Origin: Myxococcota bacterium
GTDB taxonomy: Bacteria; Myxococcota_C; UBA6777
Length of the DNA stretch: 29,243 nucleotides
NCBI GenBank assembly: GCA_023150835.1
Contig: JAKLKB010000117.1
Span: 1 to 29,243, forward strand
Reading direction: 5' to 3'
The notes beneath the pieces are model-generated. The model was not told the DNA's origin and did not search any database. It was given only the letters and a program-made list of their open reading frames with translations. Shown here one piece after another: positions 1 through 8,525 of this stretch (position 1 is the stretch's first letter; every line of letters starts with the position of its first letter). Position numbers and translations under genes: made by a program.

Positions 1-285
1 GCCCTCCCCCGTGAACAGGGGAGGGAGCGAAAGTCGGAAGCCTCGGGGATTTTGTTTTTTCATGACGCACGCTGTATGCACGAAATGCAGACGCTGCCCG
101 TTCCAACTTCCCCCCGTTCACGGGGGGATTGAGGGGGGGGAGAAAAAAAGAAAAGGCGATCAAGACCGACTCTACGAGGTTTTCACCTTAACCTAACGCC
201 TATGGGGCGCTGCCCCATACCCCGCCCCCTTAGCGCGGCTCCCTTGACCCCGTATGGACGGGACGAACAGACGTTTTTCAAACCA
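1..285 (+). repeat. Dispersed intergenic element, copy A (left end outside window)
   Basis: This is one of four copies of the same intergenic element and is cut by the window edge. It contains hairpin 1 (stem 2-9 with 18-25, loop CGTGAACA) and hairpin 2 (stem 110-116 with 121-127, loop TTCA). A poly-purine stretch follows, then the conserved block GGCGATCAAGACCGACTC. The right end reads CCTAACGCCTA and is followed by the palindrome TGGGGCGCTGCCCCA at 203-217. A less conserved 3' extension (CCCTTGACCCCGTAT, then GTTTTTCAAA) runs to about 285 and stops at the mutS2 stop codon. The right end of this copy is the closest inverted match to the left ends of the other copies (TAGGCGTTAGGT). No protein is credible here; short reading frames recur only because the DNA recurs. 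Confidence 0.9.
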
Positions 286-286
286 A

Positions 287-2959
287 TTAGGGAGAAAGCT
301 GCACAACAGTCACACCATTTCCGCCTTCTTCGCCATCTCCCGGGCGAAAAGAGATCACATAAGACGAGGTGCGACAAAAGTCGCGGATGGCTTCACGCAA
401 GGCCCCTGTGCCGTGTCCGTGGATCAAATACGCCGCGCCCATCTCTTCTTTGTAGGCTTTGTCTAAAAAGTTTTCTGCGAGATCAAGGGCTTCATCCACC
501 CGCATACCGCGCAGGTCGCAGGTATTCGAGGAGGTTTGAACCGCAACAAAACGGCTGGACTCTTCGCCTTCGACGACTGGTTCAACCGAGGTGCTCGGTC
601 TGCGAGTCCTTCGTTGGGGCGTTTTGGTGGCTTGTTGAACTTTGAGAGCGGCTTGGGGGGGACGCACCGCGTTGGCCGCCACACGCATCCGCAGCGTGCC
701 GATCTGGACCACCACTTCGCCTTGCGCGTTGGGGGCTTCGATGATCTCGGCTTGGGCTTTCATGTTGGGAAGAAAGATCTTGGTTCCGGGTTTAAGCAGA
801 TGCGCAGGGAGGGGTTCGGGGGCGGTGGGACGGGACTTTTGAATGGCCTTTCTGGCGCGTTCTTCGGCTTCTTTGATCAGCTTTTCGGAGCGTTGGATCT
901 CTTCCCACGATCCCTGCTTTTTTTGCAGGTGGTGGATCATCTCACGCAAGCTATCACGGGCCTCGCGAAGCTCTTTTCGTACAGCGTCCTCTTCGCCTGC
1001 CAACACACGCTCTCGCGTTCGATCCAGCTTTTCTTGTTTTTGCTGGACTTCTAGCAACTCGCGCTCAAGCTTTTTGCGCGCACGTTCGGCCCGATCGCGC
1101 TCCTCATAAAGCTCGGCGTACTGCTGTTCCAGTCGCGCCACCAACGTCTCAAAGCGATCCGTCGATGCCGACAACATCGACTCCGCACGACGACAAACCG
1201 CTTCATTCAGTCCCAAGCGACGAGCGATATCCAACGCACTCGATGTCCCGGGCGTTCCTAGATACAACCGATACGTCGGCGACAACGTTTGCAGATCAAA
1301 ACCCACACTCGCATTTTCAAAACCAGAATCCTCGTAAGGAAGGGCTTTGAGATACTCGTAATGCGTTGTCACAGCCACGAAGGCTTGTGTTGTTTGCAAC
1401 GTATGCAAGATCGAAGCAGCCAACACAGACCCTTGTTGGGGATCGGTGCCTACGATGATCTCGTCGATCAGTACGAGGGTTGCGCGATCGGCGCGATCCA
1501 AGATCTGACGGATCTTGACGATCTGTGCCGAAAACGTCGATAGATCCTGTTCGATACTTTGTTGGTCTCCGATATCTGTAAAGATCTCCCGAAACAACGG
1601 GACTTGGCTTCCTTCTCGCGCAGGGATCGGCAACGCTGCACGCGCCATCAATGCACACAGGCCCATCGTCTTGAGATTCACGGTCTTTCCGCCTGTGTTC
1701 GGACCGCTGATGATCAGCACCCGCGCTTGCTCGCCAAGCATGATATCGTTGGCGACCACCTGAACCCCTTTCAGAACCAACAACGGATGACGCGCTTGTT
1801 TGAGAACAAACACGCCTCCTTCTTCGGCAGGCGCAAGCGACGGAACCGACGCATCCAGCCGCTCCGCAAAACGGATCTTGGCCTGTACCACATCGATATC
1901 GCGCAGGATCTCCAGATTCGACAGGAACGTTTGAAGCTCCGTTGCGACTTGCGCGCTTAACTGCATCAAGATGCGCAGTTCTTCTTGGGCCACGTCGTTT
2001 TCGGCCATGCGTAGGGCGTTATTGAGTTCGACAAGCGGCTGCGGCTCGATGTAGATGGTTGCCCCACTCCCCGACGATCCATACACGATCCCCGGAAACC
2101 GCCCACGTTCGGAGGCTTTGACGGGTAACACATAGCGATCTTCGCGCAGCGTATAATAGGTGTCGGTCAAGTATTTGCTTTGAGCAGAAGTAAGGTAGTC
2201 TTGAAGCTTTCGGCGCAGCCGCTCGTGACAAGCCCGAACTTCGGCACGCAACGCCCCCAATTCCCACGAAGCGTCTTCGCGCAATTGGCCGTGTTCATCG
2301 ATCGCACGCTCGATCTCACGGCGCAAACGTGCAAGCGGCGACAGCAACTCCCCCCGCTCCCACAAAGCCGCTGCTTCGTCCTTGTACGTTTCCAAAAAAT
2401 TGCGGACTTCACTGGCAACTTGCAGCGCACGAGCGATCTCCAAAAGGTCGGCCCCTTCGAGATGTCCGCCTTTGTCGAGACGCAATAGCGCAGCACTCAT
2501 CTCAGGGATGTTTCCCATCGGGATCTCTTCGCCGTATTCGTGCAACAAAAACAAACCTTCTTCGATCTGCTTGTACTCGCGTTGAATCGCGGCTCGCGTC
2601 GAAAAAAAGGGCAACCGCTCCGCAAGCAATTGCCCCCATGACGTGCGACACAGCGACGCCAAAAATCGCGTAATCTTCGACCACTCCAACGCTTCGAGCG
2701 CTTCTTGATCAAAGGAAAAAGCGGAAGCTTCCATCCGAAAAAAAGCAGGATGGGGACTTGCTTTGGTGGCTTCGGCGCTCGGGTCTGTTTCAGGTGAAGC
2801 GATGATAAAATGCGCAGGTTCCGTATCCAGAGAGGGCGCATCTGTCCCAACGCCCCCTTGTTCGGCGGTTTTTGTAGCTTCGGCTTGGCGAACCGAGGCG
2901 TCCGCTTTTTTTACAAGGTTTTTGTTTTTTGTGGGGTTGGATTCAGCGGAGGGTCGCAT
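287..2959 (-). CDS. mutS2: Endonuclease MutS2 (MutS-family ATPase with Smr domain)
   Basis: This 890-residue protein belongs to the MutS2 family, known for suppressing homologous recombination or acting on branched DNA and, in Bacillus, on collided ribosomes. Visible are the core/lever helices, Walker A GPNTGGKT at about residues 419-426, Walker B with D499-E500 followed by IIVGTDPQQG, a long charged coiled coil after the ATPase, and a C-terminal Smr domain from about 814 (DLRG motif, then HGHGTGALREA). The mismatch-recognition domain of MutS is absent, as expected for the family. I chose the ATG at 2959 because AGGAT lies about 8 bases upstream; the frame stays open to 3154 but that extension lacks support. 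The first ~75 residues are low-complexity and unlike the family core. The stop codon abuts repeat copy A. Confidence 0.93.
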   Translation of the reverse strand: MRPSAESNPTKNKNLVKKADASVRQAEATKTAEQGGVGTDAPSLDTEPAHFIIASPETDPSAEATKASPHPAFFRMEASAFSFDQEALEALEWSKITRFLASLCRTSWGQLLAERLPFFSTRAAIQREYKQIEEGLFLLHEYGEEIPMGNIPEMSAALLRLDKGGHLEGADLLEIARALQVASEVRNFLETYKDEAAALWERGELLSPLARLRREIERAIDEHGQLREDASWELGALRAEVRACHERLRRKLQDYLTSAQSKYLTDTYYTLREDRYVLPVKASERGRFPGIVYGSSGSGATIYIEPQPLVELNNALRMAENDVAQEELRILMQLSAQVATELQTFLSNLEILRDIDVVQAKIRFAERLDASVPSLAPAEEGGVFVLKQARHPLLVLKGVQVVANDIMLGEQARVLIISGPNTGGKTVNLKTMGLCALMARAALPIPAREGSQVPLFREIFTDIGDQQSIEQDLSTFSAQIVKIRQILDRADRATLVLIDEIIVGTDPQQGSVLAASILHTLQTTQAFVAVTTHYEYLKALPYEDSGFENASVGFDLQTLSPTYRLYLGTPGTSSALDIARRLGLNEAVCRRAESMLSASTDRFETLVARLEQQYAELYEERDRAERARKKLERELLEVQQKQEKLDRTRERVLAGEEDAVRKELREARDSLREMIHHLQKKQGSWEEIQRSEKLIKEAEERARKAIQKSRPTAPEPLPAHLLKPGTKIFLPNMKAQAEIIEAPNAQGEVVVQIGTLRMRVAANAVRPPQAALKVQQATKTPQRRTRRPSTSVEPVVEGEESSRFVAVQTSSNTCDLRGMRVDEALDLAENFLDKAYKEEMGAAYLIHGHGTGALREAIRDFCRTSSYVISFRPGDGEEGGNGVTVVQLSP

Positions 2960-3129
2960 CGTTTTATCCTGTATGTTTTCTCGTTCGATATGGGCCAAAC
3001 CCACTCCCCCCAAGGATTCGCTTCTGTGAGAGTCGAGAAGGGGTAGTAGGCAGAGATGGATCATCCCATATCGCCCATGTATGGAGGGGTTCGTTGTGAT
3101 ACCTGTTGGGTGAGGGAGAGCATGGAAGG

Positions 3130-3465
3130 CTAGTTGGGGAGTGTATCTTGGCAAGTCTCAAATCGACCGTCCCGTCCGCCCGGGATGTGCGTTTCGGGGT
3201 CGCTACAATCGATCTCGTTGATCGAAGCGCGCTCACAGATCTGGATCTGGCAGGCTGAAAAAGGCTGCACGATGTACTCATCTAATTTGGAACCCTCAGG
3301 GGAAGTTCCGCCGCCAAAGTTGATCTGACACTTTCGTTTGAGTTCTTGAAAATACGCGATACATGGGCCGGTTGCGCATCCGCTCTCCCATGACACCATC
3401 AACCCCAACCCAACCAAGATCACACATCGCACAAACAAAGTTCTCACCATCAAGCCACGCAACAT
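3130..3465 (-). CDS. Small predicted lipoprotein, Cys-rich
   Basis: This 111-residue protein has an N-terminus typical of a lipoprotein signal peptide: Arg-containing n-region, hydrophobic stretch VILVGLGLMV, then SGC with Cys at residue 30 as the probable lipidated residue. The mature part is short and contains several further cysteines (GPC, KC, AC, ICER, DCSD, TC), suggesting disulfides in the periplasm or on the cell surface. I recognise no family. The ATG at 3465 has AAGG just upstream; an alternative ATG at 3450 would shorten the n-region and still give a lipoprotein. It is co-directional with mutS2, 170 bases upstream of it. The first 170 bases overlap another minus-strand frame described separately. 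Confidence 0.6.
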   Translation of the reverse strand: MLRGLMVRTLFVRCVILVGLGLMVSWESGCATGPCIAYFQELKRKCQINFGGGTSPEGSKLDEYIVQPFSACQIQICERASINEIDCSDPETHIPGGRDGRFETCQDTLPN

Positions 3466-3610
3466 TCGCCTTGTCTTTCTCGCGTTCTTTCTTGTGGAAT
3501 CGCGTGATCGAACCCTTGTCGATCACGATGTCGCCCCACAACGCGCCTTGTGTGCCATGCGGATAACACAGACGCAACTCCACTGTCAACGGTTCTACTT
3601 GACAACCCAC
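3296..3610 (-). other. Competing or broken reading frame upstream of the lipoprotein
   Basis: A GTG-initiated minus-strand frame begins GCQVEPLTVELRLCYPHG and overlaps the start of the lipoprotein gene in another frame. The codons before its GTG, in the same frame, read LIYFAVLVI, a TAG stop, then RVVGCQ. That looks like a lipoprotein signal peptide and lipobox interrupted by a nonsense codon at about 3617-3619. One reading is that a second lipoprotein gene decayed here; another is chance. The remaining bases up to 3795 separate this stretch from the divergent gene at 3796 and probably hold promoters for both directions, but I cannot assign boxes with confidence. Confidence 0.25.
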
Positions 3611-3795
3611 TACTCGCTAAATCACCAAAACTGCAAAGTAAATTAGCCCGCCATCTCCCTTCTCTCCCCTCCAAAAACGCACTCCTGATGTCTCCGCCCC
3701 AAAAAACTTTTTCCCTCCCTGTAAGCCCTGCCCCCTCTGCTGCGTTTGTCGCACAACGGAAGCCCAACCGACCCTGAAATCCTTGGAGGCCCAAG

Positions 3796-5334
3796 ATGTC
3801 TCTTTGCTCTCGTGTTTGTCTGTTGTTTCGCGCTGCTTGGCTTGTCTCGCTTGGCACGCTGTGTTGGCTCAACGCACGGACAGCCCCCGCACAAGCTGCC
3901 CCCCCTCCCCAATATGCCCCCGCTCCGCCCGATCCGAGCGGCTATCACCTCCCCACTTTTTCTTGCCAAGGCATCGGCTGTGAGGCCATGTCCGAACCTC
4001 AGATCCGCCAACATTATCAGCAACGTGTTTACACCTTCCAACAACGCCAACAGGGCCGCTACGTCGCCCACAGCGTCGTGCGTTATGCCCCGCCCCCTTA
4101 CGCTCCCAACATCCCCTACGGTGGGCTGTACGCAACGCAACTCCAACACCACCGCAACCGTATGCTCTACCATCGCGGGCAGTTTCTTTACAAACAGCGG
4201 ATGCTCCGCCACGATGAACCCCAAAGCCCCCCACCTTACTACGTCTATCAACAAAACCTGCGGATGCTCTCGTACCATCGCCAACGGATGCAGTACCACT
4301 ATCAGATGATCCAGCACTACCTCCGCCTTCGGATGCAGCACGCCTATCAACAGCAACAGTACCACTATCGCCGTTATCATCACCGCCGCTATCACCGCCC
4401 TTATCACCGTCCCCCGATCTACCGCAAAGAGCCTCGCTTTGCTTTTCGCTTCGATCTCGGAACCGCAGGCACATGGTATGACCCTCAAAACCAACACCTT
4501 GCGATGGATATCAGCGCACTAACGGTCAGTTTTGCTGGACGCACCCCCAACGGAAACACCTTTGGTAGCGGCTTCAAACTGCTTCAAATGGACAACGAAG
4601 GCTGGAAAACCCACTGGACCCGCCCATACGATTGGTTGGAAAAGAATGAGTGGGGCCATTTCTACTTTTTCGGAAAAAACAAGTACTTTGGGATGCAAGC
4701 AGGATTTGTGACGTACCGCGATGTTCGCTGGTCGCTCAATGATCTCAACGAAGCGCTGGTCGCCCAAAACCTCCCCAAAACCACACTCACCCCCGAAGCA
4801 CTCCAGATCCTTCTGCCTTCTCTCAAGATCGGCTTCCAAGTCCCAGATGATGCGGTCGCTCCTGTAGGTTTCAGCCTTTCCGTCGGCGGACAGATGCTTC
4901 AATGGGACTTCCAAAGTTTCCGCGCCTACGCCGAAGCCCAGCTTTCCTTTGCACGCGTGTTGCGCTTTGTGGCTCGCGGCCAGTACCAACAAGAACAAAG
5001 CCTGTTGCAGCCCGAAAAGAAGAAAAATAGCTGTGGCTGCGTATCTTCGGCCCTTTGGGAAGGTCGCTTCTGGGAAGGTCAACTCAAAGGACAGATCGAT
5101 CTCTTTAGCCTCTTTGGGCGCAAAGAAGGCCGCGCCAGCTTTTGGAGCACACGCAACGATGCGATCTGGGGGCCGATCTTCCTCGACTTTGGTGTGCGCA
5201 TCCGTCAAGTCGATCAACACCGCATCATCAACCCCCAAGAAAAGCTGCTCTTCCAAGAAGGCGCAGGCGTCCGTTGGGGATTCTTCGTCGGCTTGCGCGT
5301 CGGCGCGGACAATACACCTCTCTTCATGCAATAA
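3796..5334 (+). CDS. Secreted His/Tyr/Gln/Arg-rich protein with beta-rich C-terminal domain
   Basis: This 512-residue protein starts at an ATG preceded by TTGGAGG. Residues 1-34 form a signal peptide with probable cleavage after AQA. A Pro/Ala/Tyr stretch follows, then from about residue 70 to 215 an extremely His-, Tyr-, Gln-, Arg- and Met-rich region with clusters such as YHYRRYHHRRYHRPYHRP. Residues ~220-512 are regular, with alternating hydrophobic residues and many aromatics (for example FRFDLGTAGTWYD, GVRWGFFVGLRVG), suggesting an outer-membrane barrel or surface beta domain. I do not recognise the family. The His/Tyr/Met-rich tract could bind metal or act as a cationic wall- or LPS-binding segment; that is inference. 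It is convergent with the AlkD-like gene, with repeat copy B between them. Confidence 0.85.
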   Translation: MSLCSRVCLLFRAAWLVSLGTLCWLNARTAPAQAAPPPQYAPAPPDPSGYHLPTFSCQGIGCEAMSEPQIRQHYQQRVYTFQQRQQGRYVAHSVVRYAPPPYAPNIPYGGLYATQLQHHRNRMLYHRGQFLYKQRMLRHDEPQSPPPYYVYQQNLRMLSYHRQRMQYHYQMIQHYLRLRMQHAYQQQQYHYRRYHHRRYHRPYHRPPIYRKEPRFAFRFDLGTAGTWYDPQNQHLAMDISALTVSFAGRTPNGNTFGSGFKLLQMDNEGWKTHWTRPYDWLEKNEWGHFYFFGKNKYFGMQAGFVTYRDVRWSLNDLNEALVAQNLPKTTLTPEALQILLPSLKIGFQVPDDAVAPVGFSLSVGGQMLQWDFQSFRAYAEAQLSFARVLRFVARGQYQQEQSLLQPEKKKNSCGCVSSALWEGRFWEGQLKGQIDLFSLFGRKEGRASFWSTRNDAIWGPIFLDFGVRIRQVDQHRIINPQEKLLFQEGAGVRWGFFVGLRVGADNTPLFMQ

Positions 5335-5382
5335 CTCACCGACTTCTCTCAACATAGGACTCGCACAGTTCAGTCGTTGTTG

Positions 5383-5701
5383 TGGGGCTTTTCCCCATAG
5401 GCGTTAGGTGAAGCGGAGGAAAGCCCCCCACCCCGCCCTCCCCCGTGAACAGGGGAGGGAGCGAAAGTCGGAAGCATCGGGGATTTTGTTTTTTCATGAC
5501 GCACGCTGTATGCACGAAATGCAGACGCTGCCAAAAGGCGATCAAGACCGACTCTACGAGGTTTCCACCTTAACAAGGCGCGTATGGGGCTTTTCCCCAC
5601 ACCCCACAAGGAGTGACAGCCCCCTTGACCCCGTATTTGGCGAAGAGATCACTGTTTTTCAAACCAACGACGCTCTCGCTTGAACTTACGCAAATACGGG
5701 G
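5383..5701 (+). repeat. Dispersed intergenic element, copy B (internally deleted)
   Basis: The core (5398-5584, 187 bp) lies between perfect 15-bp direct repeats TGGGGCTTTTCCCCA at 5383-5397 and 5585-5599. The left end reads TAGGCGTTAGGTGAA and the right end, inverted, TACGCGCCTTGTTAAGG. Hairpin 1 is present, but hairpin 2 and the poly-purine tract are missing: GCAGACGCTGCC runs directly into AAAAGGCGATCAAGACC, making the core 52 bp shorter than copies C and D. The 3' extension includes CCCCGTAT (5629-5636) and its inverse ATACGGGG (5694-5701), followed by ATTTTTC, so the whole region may act as a terminator. It sits between the convergent ends of the 3796-5334 and 5744-6445 genes. Confidence 0.92.
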
Positions 5702-5743
5702 ATTTTTCGAAAAAACGCCCCGATCACCCACCCATCGGCCCGA

Positions 5744-6445
5744 TCATATGCTCCCTTTTAAGTATGCTTGACGCTGCGGTTCTTCGAGCTTTTCGATGGC
5801 ATAACGCAGCATCGTTCGCGGCATCTTTTTGTAGCGCGTCCCCAAAAAGCCCTCCATCACGGCAAGATCGCGTTTTCCGATCTCGCGCAACATCCACCCT
5901 ACCGCCTTGTGGATCAAGTCGTGCTTGTCCTCCAACAACACCTCCGCGATCGCCAGCGCCGTCGCAAACTCTCCCCCACGAATCAACGCAAAACATGCCA
6001 ACATCGCGATCCGCCGCTCCCACAACGAAGCCGATCGCGCCCACTCAAACAGCGGCCCATGATCCCGATTTCGCAAATATGCCCCCACAATATGCGGCGC
6101 ACTCAGATCGATCAGATCCCAATTGTTGATCCGCGCTGTCGAGTCGATATAACGACCGTATATCCGCTGCTTTGTCTCTTCGTCTCCACGTTCAAAACGA
6201 TCCACCCACATCAACACACCCAACATCCGATCTTCGTGATACGCCGATGCCAACAACCACTCGATCTGATCTTCTGGCAAAGCCCGATAAGCCCGCACTA
6301 TCCGACGAATCACAGGCATCTTGATCCCACGAAACTGATCACCCTCCCCATACTCTCCCGCTCCTGTCTTGAAAAAACGCCCCAAGATCGCGGCATCCGT
6401 CGCTTTGCTCGCACCCTTCAATTCGTCTTGCAACTTTTCCCACAT
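5744..6445 (-). CDS. alkD: AlkD-like DNA alkylation repair glycosylase
   Basis: This 233-residue all-helical HEAT-like repeat protein matches the DNA alkylation repair family, which excises N3- and N7-alkylated bases. Family hallmarks are visible: GIKMPVIRRI near the N-terminus, NWDLIDLSAPHIVG with W109 and D113, SLWERRIAML with the R144/R145 pair, HDLIHKAVGWMLREIGKRD with W184, and MPRTMLRYAIEKL near the end. From memory, these align with the Trp, Asp, Arg and Trp that line the lesion pocket of Bacillus cereus AlkD, so the enzyme is probably active. I prefer the ATG at 6445 (GAGGGCAGG just upstream) over 6487, where AGGTGA touches the start codon. The gene is divergent from the 6701 gene, with 255 bases between them. 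Confidence 0.9.
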   Translation of the reverse strand: MWEKLQDELKGASKATDAAILGRFFKTGAGEYGEGDQFRGIKMPVIRRIVRAYRALPEDQIEWLLASAYHEDRMLGVLMWVDRFERGDEETKQRIYGRYIDSTARINNWDLIDLSAPHIVGAYLRNRDHGPLFEWARSASLWERRIAMLACFALIRGGEFATALAIAEVLLEDKHDLIHKAVGWMLREIGKRDLAVMEGFLGTRYKKMPRTMLRYAIEKLEEPQRQAYLKGSI

Positions 6446-6700
6446 CCTGCCCTCGCCTTGTCTTCTTAACCAAACAACTCCATTCACCTAAACATCGGCC
6501 CCATCTGTCACACTTTTCCCACGCCAAACCTTCCGTTCGTTAATGCGCTTCGATTTTTTAAGAAACTCTGCGTAATACCAGACGATACTCCATGATGAAG
6601 ATCTGCCAAAGCTGTTTTGTGGCTGTTTCATAACAAGCCGCCAAACAACCCAAGCACAACCTCTACAAAACATCTTGCCACCCAAATGTAAGGAGATGCC

Positions 6701-8332
6701 ATGAGCGTCCGTCGTTCGGATAATAACAACAATATTCAGCGCACCCAACAGGCCCAACAGGCCCAACAAACCAACCGCAACAGCGCTCCCTCTTCGACTC
6801 CCACCACACGCAGCAGCGGCAACTCCTTTGAAACGGGCCACTCCCGCCCCAATTTCGCTCAACCCCAATTCTCCCGCCCCCAGATCACCACCCAAAGCAA
6901 CACACAATACGTCAACGGTCGTCCTCAGTCCAACTCGACAACCGCACAGATCCAAGGCCGAAACCTCGAAGGATCGGCCCAACTTGACACCCAATTTGGC
7001 CGCAATGGTCAGATCACCCAACAAGACTTTAGCGCCAACATCACCCGAAACTACGGCGCAACCACCATCAACCAACAAGCCCAAGGCAGCTACACCAACC
7101 AAACCACCTACAACAGTTCCTCCAACAGTCGCGGCGTCGATTACCAATACAATCGTTCCGCCTCGGTCAACACCAGCGTGACCCACGATTACAACGCCGC
7201 ACAACGCGGAACCCCCGAATACGCCGCACAACGCGAAGCCTACGCACAACGCGCTGAAAACCTCCAAACCCTCCAAAATGCCGGAAACTACGCCGCCGAA
7301 AACCTTGGCTTGCGCACCACCCTCGCCGAAGGCTCCGTCAGTTCCCAATCCCAAGCTGCCCTGATCGACAACGGCAGCACCTTTGTGGGCGCTCGCGCAC
7401 AAGCCAACGCCCAAGGCTCCGTCACCGTCGGAACCGACGGCGTCCATGCCCAAGGCAACGCCGAAGCCCGCGCTGGTGTGTACGCTGAAACCGCAGGACA
7501 AGCCACCGGCGCTTATGGCACCGTCGCAGGCAGCGCAGGCGCTCGTGCCGAAGTGTACGCCACCGCCGAAGGCCAAGCCAGTCTCGATCTCAATGGCCTC
7601 AATGCCCAAGGTCGCGTCGCTATCGGTGCTGAAGTCTCCGCCGATGTTCACGGCACTTACACCACACCCCCTGTCACCATCGGCGGCGTCGATATGACCG
7701 CTGGCATCGACGCAAACGCTCGCGTCGCCGCCCAAGCCGAAGCCTCCGCAAGTGGCCGCGTCCAGATCACCGGCAACCCGCCCACCGCCATCATCGAAGG
7801 CGAAGTCGGCGCTTCTGCCGTCGTCAAAGCCGAAGCAGACGCCACTATCCATGTCGGACCCTTCTCCGTTACAGGCTCCGCCTACGCCAGCGCTGGCGCA
7901 GAAGCCCGCGCCCAAGGTGCGATCGGATTCGATGACGGAAAACTCACCATCAGCGGCGGAATCGGCGCGGCACTCGGCATCGGCGCTGGTGCTGACGTCT
8001 CCATCACCGTCGATGTCGGTGCCATCGGCAACGCCGCTGTTGGCCTCGCCCGCGAAGGCGCTCAAGCCGTCGTCAACACACTCGATGCCAACAACAACGG
8101 TCGCCTCGATATCGGTGATGCCGCTGCCATCGGTCAAAACGCTGTGAACACCGTTCGCGATGGTGTCCAAGCCGTCGGCAACGCCATCGGTGATGGTGTC
8201 CAAGCCGTCGGTAACGCCGTGTCCCAAGGCGCTCAAGCCGTCGGCAACGCCATCTCCAACGTCGGCAACGCCATCGGCGACGGTATCTCCAATGCCGGAA
8301 ATGCTGTCAAAGAATTTTTCAGCGGTTGGTGA
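6701..8332 (+). CDS. Repetitive Ala/Gly-rich protein with EF-hand-like loop and amphipathic 11-residue repeats
   Basis: This 543-residue protein starts at an ATG with AAGGAG upstream and has no signal peptide. Residues 1-200 are Asn/Gln/Ser/Thr-rich and disordered-looking. Residues ~220-450 alternate small and polar residues in short strands (GARAQANAQG, AEASASGRVQ, VTGSAYASAGAEARAQG), suggesting a repetitive beta structure. At 462-473 the loop DANNNGRLDIGD fits the calcium-binding pattern of EF-hand/dockerin loops. The last ~60 residues are 11-residue repeats such as DGVQAVGNAIG, ending in KEFFSGW, which would form an amphipathic helix. I do not recognise the family. The middle resembles, in style only, stalk or packing regions of some polymorphic toxins and phage-like structures. 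The TPR gene follows 193 bases downstream. Confidence 0.8.
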   Translation: MSVRRSDNNNNIQRTQQAQQAQQTNRNSAPSSTPTTRSSGNSFETGHSRPNFAQPQFSRPQITTQSNTQYVNGRPQSNSTTAQIQGRNLEGSAQLDTQFGRNGQITQQDFSANITRNYGATTINQQAQGSYTNQTTYNSSSNSRGVDYQYNRSASVNTSVTHDYNAAQRGTPEYAAQREAYAQRAENLQTLQNAGNYAAENLGLRTTLAEGSVSSQSQAALIDNGSTFVGARAQANAQGSVTVGTDGVHAQGNAEARAGVYAETAGQATGAYGTVAGSAGARAEVYATAEGQASLDLNGLNAQGRVAIGAEVSADVHGTYTTPPVTIGGVDMTAGIDANARVAAQAEASASGRVQITGNPPTAIIEGEVGASAVVKAEADATIHVGPFSVTGSAYASAGAEARAQGAIGFDDGKLTISGGIGAALGIGAGADVSITVDVGAIGNAAVGLAREGAQAVVNTLDANNNGRLDIGDAAAIGQNAVNTVRDGVQAVGNAIGDGVQAVGNAVSQGAQAVGNAISNVGNAIGDGISNAGNAVKEFFSGW

Positions 8333-8525
8333 TCCACCCCCACTCTCTCTATGATCTCGCCCCCCACTCTACCCGTCTGCCCCTATCCTTCCGCACTCAT
8401 CGATCTTTCTTCGCTCGTCCACCCCACTTGTGCGCTCATCTCTTCTCTTGCACGCATCCCCCATTATGCGGCATGATACCCACGCTACATTCTTTTCTGC
8501 CCCCAACACTCGCAGGAGGTTGATC

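Noticed and set aside
3643-4497. Minus-strand open frame antisense to the secreted protein
   Set aside because: Shadow of the biased codons of the His/Tyr-rich gene; the plus-strand gene has a good ribosome-binding site and signal peptide.
5370-5609. Minus-strand reading frame through repeat copy B, with look-alike frames in the other copies (for example 10055-10315 plus, 27510-27698 minus)
   Set aside because: The same peptide phrases (LPPLFTGEGGVGG, APSPVHGGGRGGG) recur because the DNA repeat recurs, in frames cut by deletions and without ribosome-binding sites.
6488-8236. Long minus-strand open frame (582 codons), Gly/Asp/Ala-rich
   Set aside because: It is antisense to the 6701-8332 gene, whose C-rich codons leave the opposite strand free of stops; there is no start signal or recognisable domain.
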